Source: Amyelois transitella (Eukaryota > Arthropoda > Insecta > Lepidoptera > Pyralidae). From it: a DNA stretch of 64,000 nt. Positions 1-12,100 of the stretch are shown piece after piece. The position numbers were made by a program, and so were the translations under genes. Numbering within the stretch: position 1 is the stretch's first letter; each line of letters opens with the position of its first letter. The stretch covers positions 6,860,001 through 6,924,000 of the forward strand of contig NC_083522.1 of the NCBI RefSeq assembly GCF_032362555.1, read 5' to 3'. The notes beneath the pieces were generated by a model. That model ran no database searches and was not told the origin of the DNA. It saw only the letters and a list, made by a program, of their open reading frames with translations.

Positions 1-2
1 TT

Positions 3-182
3 AAGGACGTCCTGGTAAAGGGTCAGGTCAAAAGTACCCGAAACCGCCGAGATTGCATGAAGAGAGTTATGAATGTGGATGAAGCGAAGGAAATATGCAG
101 AGATCGTGGCAAGTGGAAAGAAGTAGTCTCTGCCTACCCCTCCGGGAAAGAGGCGTGATTTTATGTATGTATGTATGTATAA
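3..182 (+). mobile_element. 3' end of a non-LTR retrotransposon (LINE) with (ATGT)n tail
   Basis: From the window edge an open frame of 51 codons (3-158) ends in TGA. It encodes the basic C-terminus of a reverse-transcriptase polyprotein, including RDRGKWKEVVSAYPSGKEA. It is followed by a short T-rich stretch and four or more ATGT units, the 3' tail typical of some insect LINEs. The element runs off the left edge, so its full length is unknown. Shorter copies of the same end occur at 13142-13245, 36672-36770, 39025-39155 and 54890-54984. The clade is uncertain; RTE-like or Jockey-like are possible. Confidence 0.75.
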
Positions 183-274
183 TAAAACACATAAATACAA
201 ATATGACGAAACCTATATTAAAAGTAGATATACATATATTTATATTAAACATTTAAAGCTTCATTCTTAGAAAG

Positions 275-1278
275 TTATGTCATATTCTTTAGAATATTAT
301 TTGTATTGTTAGAGCCATGAAATTGCATCAACTCATGTGGCTTTTCTAAAAAGAACAAAACATAAACAATAGGTATCAGAACACCTAAAACCAGGACACA
401 GCTCAGTAAATGGTACCACTTCAGTCCAAAATCAGCACCTTGTGACGTCAGCTGCTTCACCACAACAGTTTCTACACTTTCTTTGTTTTTATTACTCGGC
501 AACAGTTGGGTATCCTCAGACACAGGCTCCAGCAGTTCAGTATCAGTGTATGGAATCAATGATGGCGCCAGCTTACTATTTAAAACAATTTTGTTGTAAT
601 CAATCTCACAATCATTATTTCCTTTAGTCAAACTATCATTCAATAGTATGTTACTATGGTTCCCTCTATTGTGTAAATTGGTATTTAAATCTTGGAAAAG
701 CGAATTCTTTGGAGTCTCCTTAGAAGTGGAAGGCACAGGATTAACAATAGTCATTGGCAATGTTTCAGTTAAAATAGAGTATGGTGTAACTGGTACCTTG
801 ATTGTTCGTCTGGCAAATATTTCATTATCCTTATGAATATGATTTACCCTTTTCAATTCTGAAATCTGAAGAAACACTTTTAATCAAACTAGGATATTTA
901 GATAAAATAATGTGGAGTTTATAAGAATATTTATAAGATTGTTTTGATATGAATTTATTAATGGGAAATGTCTCATCTTAGTATGTGTTCAAGAATCAGA
1001 TAAGTGCTCATAATCACAAAACAACCAACATAATACATGACAATATGATCATAAAGTTTGGTATAAAATAGTTCCAACAAATAAAATTAAATAAAGGTAC
1101 ATACGGAAGAATGAAATCGTAGCGCGATGGCTTGCAAAGTATCACCTTCGAGTACTTGCGCTTCAATATAATGTTCTGGTTGTTTCATTTTGTGTAGTTG
1201 TATTTGGTTCTGGTTATCTAAATCAGCATTATGACTAGAACCTGTATTATATGCCAGAACATCATCTCCACCGTGCAT
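275..1278 (-). CDS. LysM domain membrane protein, LYSMD3/4-like (2 coding exons)
   Basis: Coding exons are 1105-1278 and 275-865, joined in phase 0, giving 254 residues. The LysM domain covers about residues 37-84 (HYIEAQVLEGDTLQAIALRF, then ISELKRVNHI and RTIKVPV). It is followed by a long polar linker, one membrane segment at about 208-230 (WYHLLSCVLVLGVLIPIVY) and a short C-terminal tail. This order is that of metazoan LYSMD3/4, single-pass proteins of the Golgi and plasma membrane whose LysM can bind chitin-type glycans. The linker carries the family's TETLP motif. The start is the ATG 10 nt downstream of an acceptor (CTATAG), so a 5' non-coding exon is likely further right. The stop lies about 95 nt from the inward-facing LINE tail, which leaves little room for a 3' UTR. 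I cannot separate LYSMD3 from LYSMD4. Confidence 0.93.
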
Positions 1279-1639
1279 TATTCGTGTCCTATAGAAAATA
1301 CATACAAGAAGCAATAATGTAACACGTAAACAACAAAGGGGATCTTTAACGTTTCATAAAATGAATTTACCTTTGTTTCATTGTCCAAAACAACGCTCAA
1401 TCTTTTTGATTCTAGCATGACCCAATGTAAATTAACAGTATACTTGTACTTTCAATAATATATTTTGATTTTATTGTTATTAAAATAGGAAAAACACAGC
1501 TGTTAACTTTTATTCAACAGAACAAAAAAATGTTTTTAAGGTTTTGACATTTGATTTGACACATCATTAAAATTTGACATCCAGTTACGGCTGTCATTTG
1601 TCACACGTGTCATGTCACGTTCCGTGGTATGACCATTTC

Positions 1640-4600
1640 AGTCGATACTTTATGGGTTTAATGGGTATTTTATCTATTGTCGCATACAAAGTATAGTTTT
1701 TAGGAAATAAAAACTTTCGAGTATGGCCTTTGAGAGTATGTCATTTTTTCTATCAAACTACAACAGACAGCTTTACTTTTCAGGATAATATAATTATTAC
1801 ATATTCCTAAATTGTTTATGATTAACGGCATAAAGAAAATAAAAATGTAACTAAGACTTATATTGCCAAAAAAATATGGGCATTCTAAAAGAGAAGAGAA
1901 AAATAAGAAGCCAAAAATCTGATTGTTAAAATACCTGTCTGTCTGTATGTTTGTACTGCACATGACGCAATAACTATTGCTTCGATTTGAATACAGTTTT
2001 CTCTGATGTGTAAGTAAATAAATAATAAATAAATTCTTTATTGTCTTGAAAAAAATTCAATTTTAGAACCAAAGTTGTAAGGCTTCGTATAACTTGAGAC
2101 TTACACAACAATTTCTCTCGCCACCCTTCTTAAAGGGGCAATACAGAGGGTCAGCTTTTGTGTATTGAGAATGTAGGCGAAGGAAGTCGCGGGTAACAGC
2201 TAGTCAACAATATGAGATGAAATCGATCTCTGCCTACTAGTATGATAAACCCAAAAGCGAATTATCAACATATGTAGGTATTCATAAATTCCCAATAAAT
2301 ATACTAAAACACAGACCACAGACCAAAACATACAACGCTTGGCTTGCCTTTCGGCAATAATTACTTTCATAATTGTTGAATTTGGAGTTGTGTGAATTGA
2401 TTTTGGTCAAATTACAAAATATGTATACCTATATCTAGAGATTAGAAGGATTATAATATGGTCTGTGTAACAGGATAATGGTAACTTACCGACGGTCTAA
2501 GTAATCTGATTCAGCAGTGGCGCCTGTTCACAGCTACACAATTAAGGTTTTTTTTATCCTTCATAAATACATTAGGTAGGTATTGAAATTCCCCGTGTTA
2601 CGAATAAAATTCTTTTGCCACCTGTCAGTAAAATGACGGTAATTTTTTTATTTTTGTTTTAGTCTTTTTGGTATAATCGAGATCGGTAATGTCTTAGAAC
2701 GTGGGCTTCCGTTTCGGACTCGCCCGCGTTGAGTCCACGTTCAGTTGGATAGTGGAAATGAGATATAGTCAGTCATAGGTGTAAGCCTTTCGCCTAAAAT
2801 AATAATTTCATGTTTAGAGCCTTTCCTTTCCTACGCTGGAAAAGCAGCTAGGAGCGAAGCCTCTAGCAAAAAAAAAGGAAGTAAAATCTTAAGTTTTATA
2901 CACAGCGGTGAGCGGGGCGGGAGAAGGAGCAATCCTCATGCAATGAGAAGGATAAATTGTGTAGATGTATAAAGTTTGATTTTATTGGCAGAAGTAAAAT
3001 TTACAAGTTTAATATCAAAATCGGTCTAGTCGTTTCTAAAATATTCACAATTTTGTACCAAATTAAGTGTTCTGGACGTCATAGTTTGCGGTGAACAACC
3101 AGTTATTAAAACACAATAAGTATATTTTAAATCATTTTATTATAATTTTAATAATTCCGAGTATTTTACACAACAGTTACAGAACATAAATACCTTTGGT
3201 ATTGCGCCATAGTGTGTTAATAATTGCACATAATTAATTTACTAACTATTTTATGTACAAAAAATTGTTTAATACAAAACCGACTCCACATCGCTAGGTA
3301 TAGGTAACAATAGCTTTCATGAATACATTGTTAATTAAATTTAATTCTATAAAATGACTATGGGTTTATTTTTACTTAATTTTTTTAATAAAAAGTGCAT
3401 ATTTTTTCATGTTATTACATACAACACTTTCATAAGTATTTAAATTTACGAAGAATATTTTTAATTACGGCAATATAAAATGAGTAAAAGTTATTTTGTT
3501 CTGTATATTATAACAAATTTAACATTAGACGTGATTCTAAAAATATTACCTTTAGAGCAGAATGGAAATACAAATAACTTATACAATTTGTAAGATTTTA
3601 TACTTTATTGACAATCACAAAAAAAAATATCACAGAAAAAGATCAAAAAAAAATTGTATTCGCGATTTAGTAGAGGAAAGATCTAAATAACATAAAATAG
3701 TATATGCTATAATATTGGCATGTTTGTATAACGTTTTAATTGAGTCCCCATGCAAGCTTGGATTAGAATCTAGTGGGTTTGTCTGCATCTCATCAACATG
3801 TATAAAAATTTTAATTGTCACATGCGGAACTCGCCTTTGTTAGAAATTAAAGAAGTTTCTCCATTTACAATTAATAAAAAAATCGGAAAAGATCGCACTT
3901 ATAAGAAATTTAGAAGTAGTGATTAGTTACTGTTATATATTTAGTTAATGAGGTCATATAGTTACGTAAAAGTTGTAATCATTTTTGTTCATATACAAAC
4001 ACAACCTTCCAAAAATATGTATATTCGTTAAAATAAATATTGACATTTGTGTCAAATACTACATTAATCGGTTTTAAATTCGTAATCAAATGCAATTAAT
4101 AATAAATTTAAATGCAATTAATTATATGATTAAACGAAACTCATAGACAGTCGAATAAGATTTTGATTGGTTGAGAAATAATAAATGCAAATAAAAATAA
4201 TAAACTTCTTGGATTACATGCACTACACGTGTAATACCAAATTTATATAAGTTTAATAATTGCATGTTTCATCATTTTGCGCCAAACTCCGCATTCGTTC
4301 AATACCAAGAAATATATTTAAAAAAAATTTTATTGAGTCATTATTAAACAAGTTTGAAAAACACAGTATTAATATTACACCACACAAAATCAGACAAATT
4401 TATTTACAAGATGATAAAAATTATTCGTTATGCGAAAATATTTACAACTTTATTCAAAATGAAATAATACTGAGTAATAAATATTTGTGCCCAACAATTT
4501 TAATAAATTGATTCAATGTTGAAATACGGAAGGCGTCAAAAGTAAGTAAAGTAAAAAAAATATAGTTAGAATATTTTTAATTTTTTACGTCAAATAATAT

Positions 4601-6198
4601 TGTGAATTCATAACTTATGTTTAGCTGCCAAGAATCAAAGCGTTTTCTTTACTGTTATTTTAATTGCTACAGTTAAACCCGTACTTCTAAAATGTCCGGT
4701 TCAGATTAAACGAAGTAGGTATGTAAATAAAAAGAAAACAAAGCTCAAACATATTTTTTTCTTTGAATTCACTCAAGTCAAATATTTATTCTGTGATCAT
4801 AGTTATAAAGTCAATAAAATAAAAAAAAACTGACATATTTATTCCTAAATAAAAAAGTGGAGTTGATGATAACAGCAAAGATCAAATATCACATTACAGA
4901 AGCGTTAAAAAAACTTTAAAATAGGGCGTTGCTTATACATATCACAGGTTGCGTTTCAAGGCCTATACAAACTCGAACGCGCTCCGTCCAAATTCATATA
5001 TGTCTTAACATAATACTAGGGCGACAATGGTCAGTGGGTATACAGCTTAACCTCGACTATACCTAAATACTAGTTAATATACCGCCGTAAAACTATATCG
5101 GAAATATTAGACACAGATTTGATGCAAAATTCTATATTTTATAACGAATGACTTAATTTAGACTTGTTTTGGACTAGATGATTTCGACTGGCAAGCGACT
5201 AAAGGTGTATCACTAACCTAAAAAGAAATGTGTTGGGGTATAAAATATAGAATTTCCACCGAGGGAAGGGAACCGCTAAGATCTAATATACGAGATCGAT
5301 GACTATATATTTTTTATTGTGACAAGACCGCCCGTTGTCCGCTGTTCTGTAATGACTACTTCAAAACCTGCCACATACAAACTGATGGGAAAACGGAGAT
5401 ATAGCGAAGCCGTGACTAATCATACAAACTCAAATCATACTTATACTCGTTTGCCTCCGCTTTCGTTTCTATGTGGCAGCTTTAGAACCACCGCACTACA
5501 TGTACCAGAATGGTAGATACATTTTACTGTAAATTCATAAAGATTTAACTGAAAAGTACATGTGTAGCAACAGTTGAAAGAACTCTATTGTCTATTCTCG
5601 TCTATTCGAGACTCATTCTTAATCTAAAATTTATACGTATAGAAAAATGCATCCAGTGCAAAACGATAGCAAAGCAACTATTGACAGATTCATAGAATCG
5701 AGCGCGAATAGACAAAGAGTTTTTGGTTCCCATAGATTTATTGATATACTAGCGTTATAGAGTGGCTGGAGACAGTAACGAGATTTAAATTTTAAATACT
5801 TCTAAGAACATAATGAGTCTGTGATGTATCTCAGTTCGAGCAACATTTAATTAATCAATAACCAAAATTCATAGAAGATTTTCGTTAAAAAGTAGTACTT
5901 CTTTAATTTAACAGATATTATTGTAATGGTTATTAGCGCGTAAAAATGGGATCTTATTTCAGATCAAAGACTGCACGAAAATTTGTTTTCTCTTGAAATA
6001 ATTGCACGCACTAGAGGAATAACAGGGCCATTACTTTGGTCAAACACCATAAAAAAACAACACACACCTCCACATATTACGACATGACGAAAAATATTAA
6101 ACGATTCAATCTAAATTTTCTGTCATAACCTTAAACGCTAGTGCCCAACAAACCTACGAGCGTTCCGGCCGCAGACTAACAAACCGGACAGAGCGGAC
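1640..6198. other. AT-rich intergenic DNA between LYSMD-like gene and Dab 3' end
   Basis: No protein-coding gene is recognisable here. The part nearest 6198 is probably the Dab 3' UTR, but I could not fix its poly(A) site. Around 2165-2200 there is a Helitron-like 3' end (a short GC hairpin, then AGCTAG followed by T). An open frame of 83 codons at 4260-4511 on the plus strand has AT-driven composition and no recognisable motif, so I do not call it a gene. The region around 2700-2880 resembles a further degenerate dispersed repeat. Confidence 0.5.
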
Positions 6199-9100
6199 TC
6201 ACGCGTGATCGAACCCTTGGAAATCAGACGGCCAGTTCTCTCTCCTCGCAGCTCTATCAGAGCCTGTGCACGCGAAAAACGCGTCTCCTTCAAACGGATC
6301 CGATTCCCTAGTGAATATATTTACCGATTCCGACTTTTTGATATCTTTGTGTGCTTGTTGCGGTTTGGTTCTGAGCGGGGGGACGTCGCTCTCGTCCTCC
6401 TCGGCGATGGAGGCGGTGCGGCCGCGCGGCGCGAAGTCGTCCTCGAACATGGAGCGCGGCGACACGGAGTCCGAGTCGAACCGGAAGCGCGCCGCCGGCG
6501 ACTCCGCGTGCGCGCGCGAGCTGCCGCCCGACACCGGGGACGGCTCCGATTCGAACGCGAATCTGACAACGGCGAACGTGTGTTTCTCATACAGTGTAAT
6601 TTTTTCTTTTTTTTTTATTCCAAGTTCAAATCGCCGTGCTAAATTGTATAGCTTTTTTTGGATATCATTTGAATTCCTGTGGACCAGCGCCGTAGAATGG
6701 CAAGCGCTACGCCGTTTCATTTCGTGCGAAAAACTATATCGGCGAAAGTTTTCCGCGTGATAAAAATAGCGTCACGCGTGCCATGCTGATGCGGACTGGA
6801 TTGAGATTTAACCCAGGATAGTATGTAGCTATTGTATTTTATAAAGATGCAATCAAAAACACACATGAAAAGGGAAGTCTTTCTGACAAACAGCATTATT
6901 ATAAAACTCTTTCCTAGTTATCACTGCATGTCTTAATTTAGAATCTCTACTTTCTTTAAAGACGTTATTTGATTTTACGATTGCAACAATGAGTTAGATG
7001 TTAATTGTCATATTCTTACCTAGTTCCTTCTAAAGAAGAATACGGCGTACGTTTTTTATTCGCTGAATTGGGCGTGTCGTGGAAGTCATTGTCGAACGGC
7101 GAGGGATGGTCACGATCCCGTGGAGAGAAATCGTTCGAGAACCGATTGTCCCGCCGGTCGCGGGATTCCCGCGCTTCCCGCATTTCCCTGCGAGCGCGTC
7201 TTCTCGCTTCCCGAGTTTCTCGTCCTTCGCGTGTTTCTCGAATATCCCGTGTTTCTCGTACATCGCGTGTTTCTCGCTCCGTTTCTCGCCAGGATCCCGT
7301 GCCGTAACGACGACTCGGCCATCCTAACGTTGAGCCGTATCTGTGAATTTTTAATCGATACATAAATTGGGCTTATTTTTATCAAGTTTGCAAGGTACAA
7401 TACAAACAACTTTTTGATGAACAAAAAAAATTACAATTATTTTTACATAATACATACCTTCTATCGCTCGGATCTTCACTTTGTCTTAATTCCGCTCTAC
7501 GTCTCGTCTCGCGCCATCCTAACGAACCATAATTTCTTTCTGAAATTTAATAAAGTATTGAGAAGGAGTTGTCAAAAATACCAAACCATAAGTTTGTATA
7601 TTCCTTTGTTAATTAGCACATTACACTTTATCAATTTGAATAAACTCTTTGAAACTTCTGGCCCTATTTATAGTATTAAAAAGGCATAAGAAACTTTTCA
7701 TAACGGAATAAAGTACTATACCCGTAGATTTGATATATAAATAAGGACTGACCGTCTCTCCTCCACCGTTGGTCGGGCCACCGGTCTCTCGGCGAAGACC
7801 GGCCAGATCCGCAGCCGTCACTGTAACTGCGAAAAGAATATGAAATATGGTACGGTACATATATGGTTTATTTCTTTACGTATGTGCTATAATATTCTTC
7901 TGGATTTTGTCTCGGTTGCATCCTCACCACTCTGCAGACAAGCCTGAGGTATTGACCATGGATCCTGGATTGGATAAGTTAGGTTTTTTCACTTAGCGAC
8001 TCCTATCTGAATTTTTGTAGGGGAACCCAACCCGTATTGGATTGATCCATGGATACATATTTATTTCCTTAATGTGTGCGGGTTTTTCCTTACCTTAAGA
8101 GCATCGGTTTGTATTCAAACTAATAGTACATAACTACGAAAATAGACATTTTTACAGGATTTGAACCTGTGCCTTTATACTTATTACGCATTTTAACTGA
8201 ACACATTACTAAAGATCGGAATAGGTAGATTGAATTGAAGTCAATGAACTGAAACGTATATATTAATATGGACATGCCTCCGCCCGGGATTGCGGGATTC
8301 GTAAATTATTATATAGTAGATTTTTGTGGGATGAATAATATATTAGTGGTAGCTGTTTTCCCCCGACTTCGTTCACGTAAATTGTAGTCCTATGTTACCT
8401 GCGGACAATGTAGTTTACTGTTAGTGTAAGTACTAAAATGGAATCCCGGAAAAGAGGCTTATCCATGTTATGCTTTCTATGGTAATTCATGATGCAAGTA
8501 CATAAAATCAATCTACCTATTCCGATCTCTGCACATATTCGGAACCGACTCAAGACGTGATGATTATAATATAAATGTGCGTATGAACTCACTCGTCCTC
8601 GTCGTAGGAATGCCTGGGCTTCCTGTGGCGCTCCTTGTCCCGGTAGTCCTTGCCGGGCTCCCGGGCGCGGCAGTCCCGGTAGCCGCGCTCCCGGTAGCCG
8701 CGCTCCCAGCCGTCGCCGTCCCGCTCCCGGCTGCGACGCTCTCTCCTGTGCTCCCTCTCCTGGATATCATTCTGTTATTACATATACATATACCTATACT
8801 CTTCATTACTGAACGGGCCGAGGGTCTGGTGGATCAGTCATAATAAAAAAAAACACCAGATTTTCCGGTTTTTGTTTAGTTTAGTTCAGGATCTAGTCTA
8901 GTCGTCGTCTCAGTCAAATCGATAGTAATTTTTTTTAATAATCTGTCGGTCAGTTTTATTCGTCTTAATGACAAGTCAGAGACTATGTCTGCCCATGGAG
9001 GCTGAACGGCCTCAACGATTCATTCCAAATCTAAAGTACTAATCCGACAGATACTTTTGATAGATAGACTTCCGACAGATTTTGCGTAAAACATGAAGTT

Positions 9101-12100
9101 TTATTCTTTTTGTAGTCGTAAAAATCAGGCAATTTTTACTAGTAAATCTGAAGAACTTTTTAGAGAAATGTCAGGATAAAAAATTAAATTTGCCACCCAT
9201 TGGGCGATCAGCATATACTACTTTATGTAAAGTCTATGTTTCAAAAGCTTTTGTGTCCCAATAGGACAACTCAGTTCAATAAACTGTTTGGTGTTTAAAA
9301 AGTCAAATCACTGTGACGTCATAATCACTTAATATGGTTAGTGCTTAAAAAGCGGCCTTACATATGTGAATCAATAAAACAAAAAAAGAAATTAATTTGA
9401 TAAATTTCCGACTTGCCTTGCTATCCCTCCGATCCCGGCCGCTGCCCGAGTCCCTCCGATCCCGCCCCGAGTCCCTCCCGTCCCTACTGAGATCCCGATC
9501 CGATCGGTCCCGTTTGTCCCTTAGTTTATCCTTTTCTCTGCCACTCCCGCTGTCTAGGCATTCTCTCGAGCCGGACGAATTGTGTCTGAAAATTTAACTC
9601 GCATCTTAATTTCATACTATTTTTTATTCTCTCAACGTAATGATTTTGAATATGTTCCGTATAAAAAAGGAGAAAAGTTAACTAATAATATAAATGGTCA
9701 GTTATTTGAGGGGTCTAAAAAGTGTTAAAAAAAAAGCTTTACTTTGCTACAACGTTTATCAAACTTAACAATTGTACTCTAGAAAATTAGATTAGTACTG
9801 AATTTCGGAACATCCTCTTTTAGCGCACACACTATACAACACTATACAAGGAACTAAAACTCTGTAAATTTCAAGACTCCAGGCTGAGCGGTTAGTCTTT
9901 GGCGTTCATATGTTAGCCAATGTGCCATGAAATAGAATAGAATAGATTTATTTTCAAAATTGGAAAAAATTGGATACAAGGCATCACTTATTGACGTCAC
10001 ATCACTTAAATCTATATAATTATAACTACTACCGCTTCCAAAGCGCATGTGTAGAAGAAGCGGCGGAACAAACTACACTGCAGCATTTTCATCGGACGTC
10101 AATATACAAATATAGATCTCTTAAATCTAAATCATGGACGAATGTACATTGTCTACATTAAAAAACATGAATGAATGTAGAACTAGTAGTAAATATTTAA
10201 TTGACTGGTAACAGCGACCGACCTGGAGTCCCTGTGCCGCAGCGGGCCGCGCGGCGCCGTGTTGGGCTCCTCGTCCCACGGCGACACGTCGCGGGACGAC
10301 GACGACGTGTGAACTGGCAATTTAGAATATACTTATTAAAAGTCTAGTTTGAAGCTTGGTGCTGAAAGATTTATACCTTGTATTTATATACATACAAAGT
10401 TAAGTGTATATCTCTTGGGTAGTAGACGAAGCCAACAGTCTCGAAAAGACTGTAAGGTGACAGGTGCTCCTGCTTTTATAGGTCAGATGGGAGTCGTTTC
10501 GTGTTAAAACCTGACTCACCAAATCCAGGTGTCATGGTCAAAGGCATACGCCGGGCTCCTCTCCAGAGTGGTGAGAATGCATAAAGCTAGGATGAAGAAG
10601 AACACGTCTGTATCCGTTACGGGGTAGACAGCAACAGCTTTGCTGTCTATTAAATTAGTCTATAAAACACGTGCATGACGAAATATTTATAAATAATACA
10701 GGTATTAAACGAGCACATAGCGTACACGGAGCAGTAGCCCGCTGGTTTTCAGTCACTCGGTGACCACGGATCATTGTAACATGTTTCGGAACGTGGGAGT
10801 GTGTATACATACATACATACTTATGGTCACGTCTATATTCCTTGCGGGGTAAACAGAGCCAGAGCCGGTCTTGAAAAGACCGAATAGCCACGTTCAGCTA
10901 TTTGGCTTAATGATAGAATTGAGATTCAAAAAGTGACAGGTTGCTAACCCATCGCCTAAAAAAAGAATCCCAAGTTTGTAAGCCTATTATCCCTTAGTCG
11001 CCTTTTACGACATCCATGGGAAAGAGATGGAGTGGTCCTATTCTTTTTTGTATTGGTGCCGGGAGCCACACGGCACACGGGAGCCGCATGGAGCGTGTAT
11101 GTGTGCAGTAGATATATAACACAGCTTACCGGCGCGGCCGCGGCGCGCGCGCGGCTCGGAGTCGGAGGACCAGGGCGAGGCGCGGCCCAGCGCCGCCCAG
11201 CGCGCGCGCCCGCCCGCGCCCGCGCCCCCGCCCGCCTCTGGCGAACAACCACCCACTTCATTCACTATTCTTTTTTTAAATGACAATTATTATGTGATAT
11301 GAAATATCGCACGAATTCGAATTTTGAATTTGAAATTTAATATAGACAACTAGCTTTCACCCGCAGCTTCGCATGCGTGAATTGAGCGCCTTATTTGTAT
11401 CCTATTAAAAAAAATATTTCTAAACATTCCAAGTAGACCCTCATTCTAGTTGTTAATAGGTAGCACGTCTAACTTACTACCTATTAACAACTGGACCCAA
11501 CTAGAAGCAAAAAAATTTGTCCATCCATGTGAAATTAAATCTTAAAAATATCACTTTAAAATCCTCTAATCTTTACCTAGAGTTTTAGGTTTGAGAATTG
11601 TATAGTTCATTGTGATACATTAAGAACCATTTTGAATGGTATGTGTAAAATTAGGTACATATAAAAGTGAAGACGTTTTTGTTTTACTTATTTTTTCATA
11701 GCATTATCTTGTTTGAAGTTAGTAGATATTAACTGCTAAACTTATGCTATTCTATACTCTTATAGGTCTTATCTTATAAAGAAAAAGTGAGTAAAACACA
11801 TTGACAAATTCATATAAACACAGAAAACCTTAAAAATACATGATCAATAATAATAATAAAGCTGTCACCACTAGTCTCCCACATTAATCATCGGGAAAAT
11901 AAACATACAGATTTATTTTCGCGATGAGAGTTTGAAAGTGTTTTTCAACTCACCTTTAATTTCCGGCGAAGATCCGCTAGCCACATCACTAATAGACTCT
12001 GTGGATAGTCTCGCCGGCGGCTGCAACTTCCTCATCGGAGTCAACTCCACCTGAATCTCTTTCTTCTCTACTTCCACCTTCTTCTCCTCCTCCCTCTCTT

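Noticed and set aside
6205-6760. Long plus-strand open frames over the Dab last exon
   Set aside because: They are antisense shadows of a GC-rich coding exon; the minus frame has the Dab C-terminus and correct splice phase.
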